From Clostridium lundense DSM 17049 (lineage in GTDB: Bacteria > Bacillota > Clostridia > Clostridiales > Clostridiaceae): a DNA stretch of 64,000 nucleotides. Position numbers and translations under genes: made by a program. How positions within the stretch are numbered: position 1 is the stretch's first letter; every line of letters starts with the position of its first letter. Below, piece by piece: positions 26,408-36,664 of this stretch. Under the pieces are notes generated by a model that searched no databases, was not told the DNA's origin, and worked only from the letters and a program-made list of their open reading frames with translations. The stretch spans positions 186,001 through 250,000 of the forward strand of contig NZ_JHVC01000002.1 in NCBI RefSeq assembly GCF_000619945.1, given 5' to 3'.

Positions 26408-27604
26408 GTGGGATTTAATAAAAAAACCATAGAAGATATAGATGTTTTAGGCAAAAGAGTTTTAGTAAGATGTGATTTTAATGTGCCTTTAAAGGATGGA
26501 AAGATAACTGATGAAAATAGATTGCTAGGAGCACTACCAACTATTAAATATCTAATTGAGCATGGAGCAAAGGTAGTATTATGCTCTCATATGGGAAAGC
26601 CAAAGGGAGAAGTTAAACCTGAATTATCTCTATCTCCAGTAGCAAAGAGATTATCAGAATTATTAAATAAGGAAGTAATATTTGCAGCTGATGATAATGT
26701 GGTAGGAGAAAATGCTAAAAAATCAGTAGAAAATGCAAAAAATGGAGATGTAATATTACTAGAAAATACGAGATTTAGAAAAGAAGAAACAAAAAATGAA
26801 GAAACCTTCTCAAAGGAACTGGCTTCTCTTGCAGATATATTTGTAAATGATGCATTTGGAACAGCTCATAGAGCTCACTGTTCTACAGTAGGAGTTACAG
26901 AATTTGTATCAGTAGCTGTATGCGGATATTTAATTCAAAAGGAATTGAAATTCTTAGGGGAAGCAGTAGAAAATCCAGAAAGACCATTTGTTGCTATTCT
27001 TGGAGGAGCAAAAGTTTCAGATAAAATTAATGTAATAAATAATCTTTTAGATAAAGTAAATTCATTGATAATTGGTGGTGGAATGAGCTATACTTTCTTA
27101 AAAGCTCAGGGATATAGCATAGGAAATTCTCTTGTTGAAGAAGATAAAATAGAATATGCAAAGGAAATGATAGAAAAGGCTAAGCAAAAGGGAGTAAACC
27201 TACTTTTACCTGTAGATAATGTGGTAGCAGATAAATTCGCAGCAGATGCAGAACCTGTTGTAACAGAAGATGAAAACATAAAAGAAGGATACATGGGACT
27301 TGATATTGGGCCAAAGACTGCAAAAATCTATACTGATGAAGTGAAAAATGCAAAAACTGTAATATGGAATGGCCCAATGGGTGTGTTTGAATTTGATAAT
27401 TTTGCCAAGGGTACTAAGGAAGTTGCAAAAGCTATGGCAGAGTCTAATGCTACTACAGTAATAGGTGGAGGAGATAGTGCAGCAGCAGTTAACCAATTAG
27501 GCTTTGGAGATAAAATGACTCATATATCCACTGGTGGTGGAGCTTCATTAGAATTCCTAGAAGGAAAGGAACTCCCAGGAATTACAGCGCTTAATGATAA
27601 ATAA
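26408..27604 (+). CDS. pgk: Phosphoglycerate kinase
   Basis: A 398-residue PGK. Substrate-binding motifs near the N terminus are VRCDFNVPL and SHMGKPKG, and nucleotide-binding glycine-rich segments at the C terminus are IGGGDSAAAV and STGGGASLEFLEGK. The start is taken as GTG at 26408 (GAAAGGATGAT upstream); ATG 26399 would lie within the ribosome site. A hairpin repeat sits directly before it. Confidence 0.97.
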   Translation: MGFNKKTIEDIDVLGKRVLVRCDFNVPLKDGKITDENRLLGALPTIKYLIEHGAKVVLCSHMGKPKGEVKPELSLSPVAKRLSELLNKEVIFAADDNVVGENAKKSVENAKNGDVILLENTRFRKEETKNEETFSKELASLADIFVNDAFGTAHRAHCSTVGVTEFVSVAVCGYLIQKELKFLGEAVENPERPFVAILGGAKVSDKINVINNLLDKVNSLIIGGGMSYTFLKAQGYSIGNSLVEEDKIEYAKEMIEKAKQKGVNLLLPVDNVVADKFAADAEPVVTEDENIKEGYMGLDIGPKTAKIYTDEVKNAKTVIWNGPMGVFEFDNFAKGTKEVAKAMAESNATTVIGGGDSAAAVNQLGFGDKMTHISTGGGASLEFLEGKELPGITALNDK

Positions 27605-27618
27605 ATTTATCAATAAAT

Positions 27619-27758
27619 AGTGAAGAATTAAGAATTAGGAATGAAGAGTAATGGTAGATGTTTTTAACTAAATTAAAAATATCAAAAGAATTAAAATAGT
27701 TATTTTTATTAAGGCATTAAGAAAAAATATCTTTACTCTTCACTTTTCACCATTAACT
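27619..27758. repeat. Inverted-repeat element between pgk and tpiA
   Basis: The left end is AGTGAAGAATTAAG with GAAGAGTAATGG; the right end contains CTTTACTCTTCAC and CCATTAACTCTT, an imperfect inverted copy. The left 13 bases are identical to 4911-4923. Confidence 0.5.
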
Positions 27759-27787
27759 CTTTGCTAAATAAAAAAAGAGGGGTGTTT

Positions 27788-28540
27788 ATGTTGCGTAAAG
27801 CTATAATTGCAGGAAATTGGAAAATGCATAATACTATAGAAGAGGCTGTTAAGTTAGTTCAGGAATTAAAGCCAATGGTAAAAGATGCTCAGTGTGATGT
27901 AGTTGTATGTCCAACTTTTGTATGTCTTCAAGCTGTAAAGAATGCAGTAGAAGGTACAAACATAAAGGTAGGAGCTCAGAATATGTATTTTGAAGAAAAG
28001 GGAGCTTTTACTGGAGAAGTTTCACCAGGTATGCTTGAAGCTTTAGGTATAAATTACGTTATAATAGGACATAGTGAAAGAAGACAATATTTTAATGAAA
28101 CAGATGAAACTGTAAATAAAAAATTAAAAGTTGCTTTTGAACATAATTTAATTCCTATTCTTTGTGTAGGCGAAAGTTTATATGAAAGAGAAAACAAAAT
28201 CACAGAGGAAGTTATAGGAAGACAAGTTAAGCTAGATTTAGCAGGATTAACTCCTAATCAAGTAGAAAATCTAGTGATAGCTTATGAACCTATATGGGCT
28301 ATAGGAACAGGGAAGACAGCTACATCAGAACAAGCAAATGAAACTATAGCATTCATAAGGAGTATTGTAAAAGAATTGTATGGAGAAGAAGTAGCAGAAA
28401 AAATTAGAATACAATATGGTGGATCAGTAAAACCTTCTAGCATAAAGGAGCAGATGGCTATGTCAGATATAGATGGAGCATTAGTTGGAGGAGCAAGTCT
28501 TAAGGCTGGAGATTTTGCCGCTATTGTAAACTATAAATAG
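27788..28540 (+). CDS. tpiA: Triosephosphate isomerase
   Basis: A 250-residue TIM barrel. Lys is in AGNWKMH, the catalytic His in IIGHSERRQYF, the catalytic Glu in AYEPIWAIGTGKTA, and the phosphate loop is YGGSVKP. The start is the ATG at 27788 after AGAGGGGTG. The upstream in-frame start used by a naive call would run into the repeat element. gpmI follows 10 bases later. Confidence 0.97.
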   Translation: MLRKAIIAGNWKMHNTIEEAVKLVQELKPMVKDAQCDVVVCPTFVCLQAVKNAVEGTNIKVGAQNMYFEEKGAFTGEVSPGMLEALGINYVIIGHSERRQYFNETDETVNKKLKVAFEHNLIPILCVGESLYERENKITEEVIGRQVKLDLAGLTPNQVENLVIAYEPIWAIGTGKTATSEQANETIAFIRSIVKELYGEEVAEKIRIQYGGSVKPSSIKEQMAMSDIDGALVGGASLKAGDFAAIVNYK

Positions 28541-28550
28541 GGGGTAAAAA

Positions 28551-30092
28551 ATGATTAAAAAACCAGTGATGTTAATGATCCTTGATGGATTTGGAATAAC
28601 AGATAAAGTAGATGGAAATGCTATAATGTCAGCGCATAAGCCTAATTATGATGCACTTTTTAATAATTACCCTCATACGCATATAAAGGCAAGTGGTATG
28701 AGCGTTGGTCTTCCTGAAGGGCAGATGGGAAATTCAGAGGTAGGCCATCTAAACATTGGAGCTGGAAGAATAATATATCAAGAGCTAACTAGGATTACTA
28801 AGGAAATTGATGAAGGTAAGTTTTTTGAAAATGATGTAATAAATGAAGCTATGGATAAAGCTATAGCTAATAATACTTCTCTTCACTTGTTAGGACTATT
28901 GTCTGATGGAGGAGTTCATTCACATATATGTCATTTAAAGGCGCTATTAAAACTTGCCAAAGAAAAGGGAGTAAGGAATGTATATATACATGCTTTCTTA
29001 GATGGAAGGGATGTTCCACCTTCTTCTGCTAAGGAGTATATAGTTGCAATAGAGGAGTATATGAGAGAACTTGGTGTAGGAGAAATAGCTACTATATGTG
29101 GTAGATACTATGCTATGGATAGAGATAAGAGATGGGAAAGAGTAAACCTTGCTTATAATGCTATGGTATTAGGTAAGGGAGAGTTTTCAAAGTCAGCTAT
29201 TGAAGCTGTAGATAACTCTTATCATGATAATAAAACAGATGAATTTGTTTTACCAACAGTAGTATTAAAGGATGAAAGACCTACTGGTATGATAAAAAAT
29301 GGAGACTCAGTTATATTCTTTAACTTTAGACCAGATAGAGCAAGAGAACTTACTAGGGCTTTAAATGATAGAGTATTTGATGGGTTCCAAAGAGAAACCT
29401 TAAGTCTTAATTTTGTTACAATGACTCAATATGATAAAACTTTAGAGAATGTGAGTATAGCTTATAAACCAGAAAGTTATACTAATACTTTAGGTGAATA
29501 TATAAGTAGTTTAGGATTAAAACAATTAAGAATTGCAGAAACTGAAAAATATGCTCATGTAACCTTTTTCTTTAATGGAGGTGTAGAACAACCTAATGAA
29601 GGAGAAGATAGAGCGCTTATACCATCTCCGAAGGTTGCAACTTATGATTTAAAACCAGAAATGAGTGCTTATGAGGTTACTGATGAAGCTTTAAAAAGAA
29701 TAGATTCAGATATATATGATTTAATAATATTGAATTTTGCCAATCCAGATATGGTAGGACACACTGGAGTATTTGATGCTGCAAAAAAGGCTATAGAAGA
29801 TGTAGACGTATGCTTAGGTAAGATAGTTAATAAGGTGCTAGAGAAGGATGGAACTGTATTTATAACTGCAGACCATGGAAATTCTGAGCAGATGATAGAT
29901 TATTCTACAGGAAAACCAATGACTGCTCACACTACTAATGAAGTTCCTTATTTATATGTAAGCAATTATTCTAAGGGCAAACAGTTAAGAGATGGAGGAA
30001 TACTTGCAGATATTGCTCCAACAATTCTTGATGAAATGGGACTTAAGAAACCAGAAGAAATGACAGGCGAAAGCCTTATTATAAGAGAATAG
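28551..30092 (+). CDS. gpmI: 2,3-bisphosphoglycerate-independent phosphoglycerate mutase
   Basis: A 513-residue alkaline phosphatase superfamily mutase. The catalytic Ser lies in GQMGNSEVGHLNIGAGR (near residue 61), with metal ligands in LILDGFG, NPDMVGHTG and TADHGNSEQM. It uses manganese and no bisphosphoglycerate cofactor. It is translated closely after tpiA. The last two bases overlap the repeat element that separates it from eno. Confidence 0.97.
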   Translation: MIKKPVMLMILDGFGITDKVDGNAIMSAHKPNYDALFNNYPHTHIKASGMSVGLPEGQMGNSEVGHLNIGAGRIIYQELTRITKEIDEGKFFENDVINEAMDKAIANNTSLHLLGLLSDGGVHSHICHLKALLKLAKEKGVRNVYIHAFLDGRDVPPSSAKEYIVAIEEYMRELGVGEIATICGRYYAMDRDKRWERVNLAYNAMVLGKGEFSKSAIEAVDNSYHDNKTDEFVLPTVVLKDERPTGMIKNGDSVIFFNFRPDRARELTRALNDRVFDGFQRETLSLNFVTMTQYDKTLENVSIAYKPESYTNTLGEYISSLGLKQLRIAETEKYAHVTFFFNGGVEQPNEGEDRALIPSPKVATYDLKPEMSAYEVTDEALKRIDSDIYDLIILNFANPDMVGHTGVFDAAKKAIEDVDVCLGKIVNKVLEKDGTVFITADHGNSEQMIDYSTGKPMTAHTTNEVPYLYVSNYSKGKQLRDGGILADIAPTILDEMGLKKPEEMTGESLIIRE

Positions 30093-30175
30093 ATAACAGA
30101 GGTCAGATAACAGAGAATGAAAGAATTTTGCATAGAAAAATTCTAGTAATATCTGTATTCTATACTCTGTACTCT
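30091..30175. repeat. Inverted-repeat element between gpmI and eno
   Basis: The ends AGATAACAGAG and CTCTGTACTCT are near-inverse copies. The centre has AGAATTTT / AAATTCT. The right end matches that of the rpoN-cggR element. Confidence 0.45.
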
Positions 30176-30199
30176 AAGTTAAAGGGAGGAATTTTAATT

Positions 30200-31495
30200 A
30201 TGAAAAATTATGTAGAAATTGTTGACGTAGTAGCAAGACAGATTCTTGATTCAAGATGTTTTCCTACAGTAGAAGTTGATGTTATTTTAGAAGATGGTAC
30301 AGTAGGAAGAGCAGCAGTGCCATCAGGAGCATCTACTGGAATATTCGAAGCTGTTGAATTAAGAGATGGAGACAAATCAAAATATAACGGAAAAGGTGTA
30401 CTTAAAGCTGTTGATAATGTAAACAATATAATTGCTCAAGAACTTATAGGAATGAACGTATTTGATCAAGTTTTAATAGACAAAACATTAATTGAAGTTG
30501 ATGGAACAGAAAATAAAGGGAAATTAGGTGCTAATGCAATGCTGGGAGTATCACTTGCTTGTGCTAAGGCTGCAGCAGAGCATCTAGGATTAAGTATTTA
30601 TCAATACATAGGAGGAGTAAATGCTAAGGTTCTTCCTGTACCAATGATGAATATAATTAATGGTGGAAAGCATGCTGATAACAATGTAGATCTTCAAGAA
30701 TTTATGATTATGCCAGCAGGAGCTACTAGTTTCTCTGAAGCATTAAGAATGAGTTCAGAAGTTTACCATGCATTAAAGTCATTATTAAAATCCAAGGGAT
30801 ATGATACAGGAGTTGGCGATGAGGGTGGATTTGCTCCAAACTTAAATTCCAATGAAGAAGCAATTCAGGTTATAGTAGAAGCTATAGAAAAAGCTGGATA
30901 TACTCCAGGAAAAGAACTATTTATAGCTTTAGACCCAGCTTCATCAGAAATATTTGAAGATGGTAAATATAATTTGAAAGGTGAAGGAAAAGTATTAACT
31001 CCAGCAGAGATGGTAGAATACTATGCTAAGCTTGTAGAAAAGTATCCAATAATATCTATAGAAGATGGTATGGCAGAAGAAGATTGGGAAGGATGGAAGC
31101 TTATCACTGAAAGACTTGGAAATAAGATTCAGTTAGTTGGTGATGATTTATTTGTAACTAATACTAAGAGATTAACTATGGGTATAGAAAGAAGAGTAGC
31201 AAACTCTATATTAATTAAATTAAATCAAATAGGAACTTTAACTGAAACATTAAATGCTATAGAAATGGCTGAAAGAGCAGGATATACTGCTGTAGTATCA
31301 CATAGATCAGGAGAAACAGAAGATACTACAATAGCTGATCTTGTTGTTGCTGTAAATGCAGGACAGATTAAGACAGGAGCACCTGCAAGAAGTGAAAGAG
31401 TTGCAAAATATAATCAACTTTTAAGAATAGAAGAAGAATTAGGAACAGTTGCTGAATATAGAGGACTAAAGGCATTCTATAATATAAAAAAATAA
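30200..31495 (+). CDS. eno: Enolase
   Basis: A 431-residue enolase. Conserved parts are DSRCFPTVEVDV at the N terminus (Gly-Asn in most enolases is replaced by Cys-Phe here), GASTG, GDEGGFAP with the catalytic Glu, metal ligands in ALDPASSE, SIEDGMAEEDW and GDDLFVTN, the catalytic Lys in LIKLNQIGT and SHRSGETED. The start is the ATG at 30200 after GGGAGGA. It is the last gene of the glycolytic cluster, with a terminator after it. Confidence 0.97.
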   Translation: MKNYVEIVDVVARQILDSRCFPTVEVDVILEDGTVGRAAVPSGASTGIFEAVELRDGDKSKYNGKGVLKAVDNVNNIIAQELIGMNVFDQVLIDKTLIEVDGTENKGKLGANAMLGVSLACAKAAAEHLGLSIYQYIGGVNAKVLPVPMMNIINGGKHADNNVDLQEFMIMPAGATSFSEALRMSSEVYHALKSLLKSKGYDTGVGDEGGFAPNLNSNEEAIQVIVEAIEKAGYTPGKELFIALDPASSEIFEDGKYNLKGEGKVLTPAEMVEYYAKLVEKYPIISIEDGMAEEDWEGWKLITERLGNKIQLVGDDLFVTNTKRLTMGIERRVANSILIKLNQIGTLTETLNAIEMAERAGYTAVVSHRSGETEDTTIADLVVAVNAGQIKTGAPARSERVAKYNQLLRIEEELGTVAEYRGLKAFYNIKK

Positions 31496-31516
31496 GTTTA
31501 AATAAAAAGTAAGAAA

Positions 31517-31559
31517 GGGAGAAATGTTATATTTTAAGTATTAACATTTCTCTTTTTTC
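31517..31559 (+). terminator. Terminator after eno
   Basis: GAGAAATGTTA / TAACATTTCTC followed by TTTTTT. Confidence 0.85.
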
Positions 31560-31703
31560 TAAATTTTTATTTCTAAAATAATTGATGTTAAAAATTTACT
31601 ATTATTATTTATCCAGCACATTGTTCATTGTGAAAACTTATGCTAAAATATACTTAATTAAAACTTATGGGGAAATTATATTAATAATAATGGAGGTAAT
31701 GTA

Positions 31704-31931
31704 ATGAAAAATTTGTTAATAGCTGTGCAAGTAATTGTATCTATTGTTTTAATAGTATCTGTACTTGCTCAACCAGCAAAAACACAAGGTTTTAGTCTTT
31801 TAACAGGAGCTACTGATACTTTCTATTCAAAGAATAAGACAAGAACTTTTGAAGCAACTATGTCAAGACTTACTATTATATCAGCTTTAATTTTTGCAGC
31901 AGTAACCTTAGCTTTAAATTTAGTTAAATAG
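31704..31931 (+). CDS. secG: Preprotein translocase subunit SecG
   Basis: A 75-residue protein with two membrane helices (about 3-20 and 52-72) joined by a short loop with the segment GFSLLTGATDTFYSKNKTRTFE. It is the small auxiliary subunit of SecYEG. GGAGG lies before the ATG. secG upstream of rnr, smpB and ssrA is a common order, but here hppA is inserted between secG and rnr. Confidence 0.92.
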   Translation: MKNLLIAVQVIVSIVLIVSVLAQPAKTQGFSLLTGATDTFYSKNKTRTFEATMSRLTIISALIFAAVTLALNLVK

Positions 31932-32015
31932 TTTTTTTATGGGGGATAGTTTTATATTTACATAAATATATAAAATTATAGAAAACTCTAAAATGGGTTA
32001 GGGGGATATGGTAAA

Positions 32016-34037
32016 ATGAGTAATTATCTTATTTTCACAATTTTAGCGGGAGTATTAGCATTAGCTTTCGCATTTTTTTTAGGTAGTTCAATTTCCAAAG
32101 AGAACCCAGGAAATGAAAAAATGAAGGAGATATCTGGGTACATTCATGATGGAGCTATGGCATTTTTAAAAACAGAATATAGGTATTTGGCTGCATTCAT
32201 AGTAATAGTGGGTGCAGTTTTAGCTATATTTGTAAAATGGCAAACCGCAATATGTTTTGTGTTTGGTGCCCTATTCTCTATCTTAGCAGGGTATTTTGGT
32301 ATGAATGTAGCAACCAAGGCAAATGTAAGGACTGCAGAAGCTGCTAGGCACGGCCAGAGTAAAGCTTTAAAAATTGCTTTTTCTGGTGGAGCAGTAATGG
32401 GAATGTGTGTTGTGGGCCTTGGAATATTTGGGTTAGGAGTCATGTATTTTATATTTGAGGGAAACATGGAGGTTGTAACAGGGTTTGGTCTTGGAGCAAG
32501 TTCTATTGCACTATTTGCACGTGTTGGCGGTGGAATTTACACTAAAGCTGCCGATGTAGGTGCAGACCTAGTTGGCAAGGTTGAAGCTGGAATACCAGAA
32601 GATGATCCAAGAAATCCTGCTGTAATTGCAGATAACGTTGGAGATAATGTAGGTGATGTAGCTGGTATGGGTGCAGACTTATTTGAATCTTATGTAGGCT
32701 CAATAGTGTCAGCTTTAACTTTAGGAGCAGTATTATTTAGTAACAAAGAAGGAATAATATACCCTCTATTGTTATCGGCTATAGGAATATTGGCTTCGAT
32801 TATAGGTGTATTATTTGCTAGAAATAATAAGGGGACTAATCCACAAAAGGCATTGAATTCAGGAACCTATTTAGGTGGTTTTATTGTTATAATATCAGCA
32901 GCTATACTTAGTAATGCAGTTTTTGGAAATTTCAAAGCTTTTGGAGCTATAGCTTCAGGATTAGTTGTTGGTATGGTTATAGGAAAAGTTACAGAAGTTT
33001 ATACATCTGATGAATATAAATATGTAAAAAGAATTGCAGAACAATCAGAAACTGGAGCAGCCACTACCATAATATCAGGTCTTGCAGTAGGAATGTTTTC
33101 TACATTATGGCCAATTGTATTAATGTGTGTTGGAATTATGGTTTCTTATTTTATTATGGATGGAAAGACAAATGGCATGATGGGGCTTTATGGAATAGCC
33201 TTGTCAGCAGTAGGAATGCTTTCTACCACAGGTTTAACAGTAGCAGTAGATGCTTATGGCCCAATAGCAGACAATGCTGGGGGTATAGCTGAAATGTCAG
33301 AGTTACCTCATGAAGTAAGAGAAATTACTGATAAACTAGACTCAGTTGGTAATACTACAGCAGCTATAGGAAAAGGTTTTGCTATAGGATCAGCAGCACT
33401 GACTGCATTAGCATTATTTGCATCTTATGCACAAGCTGTAGAACTTAAGTCTATAGATTTACTAAATCCTATAACTCTTGTTGGTGTATTTATAGGAGGA
33501 GTACTTCCTTTCCTATTTGGAGCATTAACTATGGAATCAGTAGGTAAAGCAGCTAATGAAATGATTGAAGAAGTGAGAAGACAGTTTAAAAATATACCAG
33601 GACTTATGGAAGGAAAGGCAAAACCTGATTATAAGAAATGTGTAGATATTTCTACTGCAGCAGCAATTAGAGAAATGATACTACCAGGAATATTAGCTAT
33701 TATAGTTCCAATTGGTGTTGGAATATTAATTGGGAAAGAAGCTTTGGGAGGACTTATAGGAGGAGCAGTTGTTACAGGAGTTCTAGTAGCTATTTTAATG
33801 GCTAATGCTGGTGGAGCATGGGATAATGCTAAGAAGTATATAGAAGGTGGAACTCATGGTGGTAAAGGAAGCTTTGCACATAAAGCAGCAGTAGTAGGAG
33901 ACACAGTAGGAGATCCTTTTAAAGATACATCAGGGCCATCTATGAATATACTTATAAAGCTTATGACTATAGTTTCTTTAGTATTTGCACCAATTATAGT
34001 AAAGTATGGTGGAATATTAATAGATTTATTAAAATAA
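32016..34037 (+). CDS. hppA: Membrane-bound ion-pumping pyrophosphatase
   Basis: A 673-residue integral membrane pyrophosphatase with about 16 helices. The PPi-binding motif is DVGADLVGKVEAGIPEDDPRNP (residues near 185-205; given by its Asp-Asp-Pro-Arg-Asn core), followed by DNVGDNVGDVAGMGADLFE and, late, GDTVGDPFKDTSGPS. In the potassium-sensing segment the sequence is GNTTAAIGKG: Ala where potassium-independent enzymes have Lys, so this is a potassium-dependent type. Clostridial members of that type generally pump sodium, but ion choice is inferred. It recycles energy from PPi, useful in a fermenting anaerobe. Confidence 0.95.
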   Translation: MSNYLIFTILAGVLALAFAFFLGSSISKENPGNEKMKEISGYIHDGAMAFLKTEYRYLAAFIVIVGAVLAIFVKWQTAICFVFGALFSILAGYFGMNVATKANVRTAEAARHGQSKALKIAFSGGAVMGMCVVGLGIFGLGVMYFIFEGNMEVVTGFGLGASSIALFARVGGGIYTKAADVGADLVGKVEAGIPEDDPRNPAVIADNVGDNVGDVAGMGADLFESYVGSIVSALTLGAVLFSNKEGIIYPLLLSAIGILASIIGVLFARNNKGTNPQKALNSGTYLGGFIVIISAAILSNAVFGNFKAFGAIASGLVVGMVIGKVTEVYTSDEYKYVKRIAEQSETGAATTIISGLAVGMFSTLWPIVLMCVGIMVSYFIMDGKTNGMMGLYGIALSAVGMLSTTGLTVAVDAYGPIADNAGGIAEMSELPHEVREITDKLDSVGNTTAAIGKGFAIGSAALTALALFASYAQAVELKSIDLLNPITLVGVFIGGVLPFLFGALTMESVGKAANEMIEEVRRQFKNIPGLMEGKAKPDYKKCVDISTAAAIREMILPGILAIIVPIGVGILIGKEALGGLIGGAVVTGVLVAILMANAGGAWDNAKKYIEGGTHGGKGSFAHKAAVVGDTVGDPFKDTSGPSMNILIKLMTIVSLVFAPIIVKYGGILIDLLK

Positions 34038-34056
34038 ATTAGAGATATATTCTGAT

Positions 34057-34088
34057 AAAAGGACTCATCTTTAAGATGAGTCCTTTCG
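34057..34088 (+). terminator. Terminator after hppA
   Basis: AAAGGACTCATCTT / AAGATGAGTCCTTT, a 12-14 bp stem, 20 bases after the stop. Confidence 0.8.
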
Positions 34089-34187
34089 TAAACTGAATAA
34101 TTTTATAATATTTTACCTAAACTAAGAAAAAGTGTATTAATAGTATAGGTTTTTAATAATTTGGATTAATGAATTTGGAGGTGTAAT

Positions 34188-36440
34188 ATGAATATACAGG
34201 AGAATATTATTAACTTTATGAGAGAACAGGCTTATAAGCCTATGGATGCTAGAGAATTAGCTAGAATTTTTGATGTGAAAAAAAGTGAGTTCGAAGAGTT
34301 CTTAAAAATGTTAAGCTATATGGAAAAGGATGGATTAATAGTAAAAACACGTACAGAACATTATGGTGTTCCAGAAAGAATGGGATTGGTAGTAGGAAAA
34401 CTTCAGGGACATCAAAAAGGATTTGGTTTCTTAATAGCTGATATAGAAAGACCGGATGTATTTATTCCTTCATCAAATATGAATGGAGCCATGCATAATG
34501 ATAGAGTAATGGTGAAAATATTAAGAGAAGAGAATAATGGTAAGAAGTGCGAAGGAGAAGTTATAAGAATACTAGAAAGAGGCAATAAAACTGTAATTGG
34601 TGTTTTTGAAGAAAGTAAAAATTTTGGGTTTGTTGTTCCAGATGAAAAGAGAATTCATCAGGATGTATTTATTTCTAAGGGAGATACCATGGGAGCAAAG
34701 TCAGGCCAAATAGTTATTGCAGAGATAGTAAGATGGCCTGAAACAAGAAGAAATCCTGAAGGAAAAATAGTAGATATTTTGGGTAAAAAGGGAGATAAGG
34801 GCATAGATATTTTAACAATCATAAAGAAATATAAATTGCCAGAAGAATTCCCTGCAAAGGTACAAAGTTATGCTGAAAACTTATCAGAAGAAATTCCACA
34901 AGAAGAATATGAAAGAAGAAAAGATTTAAGAAATCTAAAGATAGTAACTATAGATGGGGAAGATGCTAAGGATTTAGATGATGCAGTTTCTATAGAAAAA
35001 CTATCAAATGGCAATTATTATTTAGGAGTACATATTGCGGATGTAACTCATTATGTAAAGGAGAAAAATCCATTAGACAAGGAAGCATTAAAAAGAGGAA
35101 CTTCAGTATACTTAATTGATAGAGTAATTCCAATGTTACCTAAAAAACTTTCTAATGGATTATGCAGTTTAAATCCTAAAGTAGATAGATTAACTTTAAG
35201 CTGTTTTATGGAAATAGACAAAACAGGTAAGGTAGTAGATCATGAGATAGTTGAAAGTATAATAAAAACAAGTGAAAGAATGACTTATACAGATGTAACA
35301 AAGATTTTAAGAGATAAAGACGAAGAACTTATTAAAAGATATGACTATCTATTAAATGAGTTTAAACTTATGGAAGAGTTATGTCATGTACTATATAAAA
35401 AGAGAATTACTAGAGGGGCTATAGATTTCGATTTTGAAGAATGCAAGATAATATTAGATGAATTAGGAAAACCTATTGATATTAAGCCTTATGAAAGAGC
35501 TATAGCTAACAGAATAATTGAAGAGTTTATGTTAGTTTGTAATGAAACTGTAGCTGAGCATATGTTCTGGGTAAATGTACCTTTTGTATATAGAATTCAT
35601 GAAGAGCCAGACTTAGAAAAGCTTACTCATTTTAATGAATTTGTTTATAATTTGGGTTATTCAGTAAGGTTTGGACAGGAGGTTCATCCAAAGGCTTTAC
35701 AGGATATAATAGATAAAGTTAGAGGAAAGAAAGAAGAAACAGTAGTAAATACTTTACTTTTACGTTCATTAAAGCAAGCTAGATATTCTCCAGAATGTGT
35801 TGGACACTTTGGATTGGCGGCTAGATACTACTGTCACTTTACTTCACCTATAAGAAGATATCCTGATTTAATTATTCATAGAATAATTAAAGAATTTATA
35901 AATGGCAAGGTTACAGAGAATAGAGGCAAAAAACTTATAGTAGAAGTAGAATATGCTTCAACACAGTCATCAGATATGGAAAGATTAGCAGATGATGCAG
36001 AAAGAGAAGTAGACGACTTAAAGAAAGCTGAATACATGAGTGAAAGAATAGGAGAAGTTTATGAAGGAATAATTTCCTCAGTAACGGCTTTTGGATTATT
36101 TGTTGAGCTTCCTAATACTATAGAGGGACTTGTGCATATAAGTACTCTATTAGATGATTACTATGTATACGATGAAAGACATTTATCTCTTGTAGGGGAA
36201 AGGACTAAGAAAATACACAGATTAGGTGATGATGTAAAAATAAAAGTTGATAAAGTAGACTTAGATTCCCATGAAATTTATTTTGAACTTTTAAATGATG
36301 AGAAGGAAGACTCTTTAGAAGAATTAGGGGATGAATTAACAGAAGAAAACATTGATTCACAAGGAAAACAGGAAGAATTACAAGAAGGAGAAAGTGAAAT
36401 AACTGCTCCAATATCCCATTATAAATCTGATGAGGAATAA
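34188..36440 (+). CDS. rnr: Ribonuclease R
   Basis: A 750-residue 3'-5' exoribonuclease. In order: an N-terminal helix-turn-helix (about 1-70), two cold-shock domains (GKLQGHQKGFGFL and GVFEESKNFGFVVPD), the RNB catalytic domain (TIDGEDAKDLDDAVSIE holds the metal-binding aspartates; TSPIRRYPDL), an S1 domain (about 632-712, YEGIISSVTAFGLFVEL) and an acidic Glu-rich tail. It degrades structured RNA and cooperates with tmRNA-SmpB, which are encoded next. Confidence 0.96.
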   Translation: MNIQENIINFMREQAYKPMDARELARIFDVKKSEFEEFLKMLSYMEKDGLIVKTRTEHYGVPERMGLVVGKLQGHQKGFGFLIADIERPDVFIPSSNMNGAMHNDRVMVKILREENNGKKCEGEVIRILERGNKTVIGVFEESKNFGFVVPDEKRIHQDVFISKGDTMGAKSGQIVIAEIVRWPETRRNPEGKIVDILGKKGDKGIDILTIIKKYKLPEEFPAKVQSYAENLSEEIPQEEYERRKDLRNLKIVTIDGEDAKDLDDAVSIEKLSNGNYYLGVHIADVTHYVKEKNPLDKEALKRGTSVYLIDRVIPMLPKKLSNGLCSLNPKVDRLTLSCFMEIDKTGKVVDHEIVESIIKTSERMTYTDVTKILRDKDEELIKRYDYLLNEFKLMEELCHVLYKKRITRGAIDFDFEECKIILDELGKPIDIKPYERAIANRIIEEFMLVCNETVAEHMFWVNVPFVYRIHEEPDLEKLTHFNEFVYNLGYSVRFGQEVHPKALQDIIDKVRGKKEETVVNTLLLRSLKQARYSPECVGHFGLAARYYCHFTSPIRRYPDLIIHRIIKEFINGKVTENRGKKLIVEVEYASTQSSDMERLADDAEREVDDLKKAEYMSERIGEVYEGIISSVTAFGLFVELPNTIEGLVHISTLLDDYYVYDERHLSLVGERTKKIHRLGDDVKIKVDKVDLDSHEIYFELLNDEKEDSLEELGDELTEENIDSQGKQEELQEGESEITAPISHYKSDEE

Positions 36441-36476
36441 ATAACATAATTATTATATTAAGTAGATAGACTTAGC

Positions 36477-36537
36477 AAAGTGGCTTGTAAGATAATCCAT
36501 AAATATTAAAGAGATTTTACAGGTCACTTTTTTATTT
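36477..36537 (+). terminator. Terminator after rnr
   Basis: AAAGTGGCTTGTAA pairs with TTACAGGTCACTTT (14 bp with G-T pairs), followed by more T. Confidence 0.75.
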
Positions 36538-36664
36538 TTACAATAATTTCTGTTTTTCTAAGAGTATCTTTAGTAATTCTCTTCTATACATTTGTATTAT
36601 ATGCTATAATATAATACAAACATAAATTATAGATTACCTTTTAGAGTTAAAGTAGGTGTTTTAA

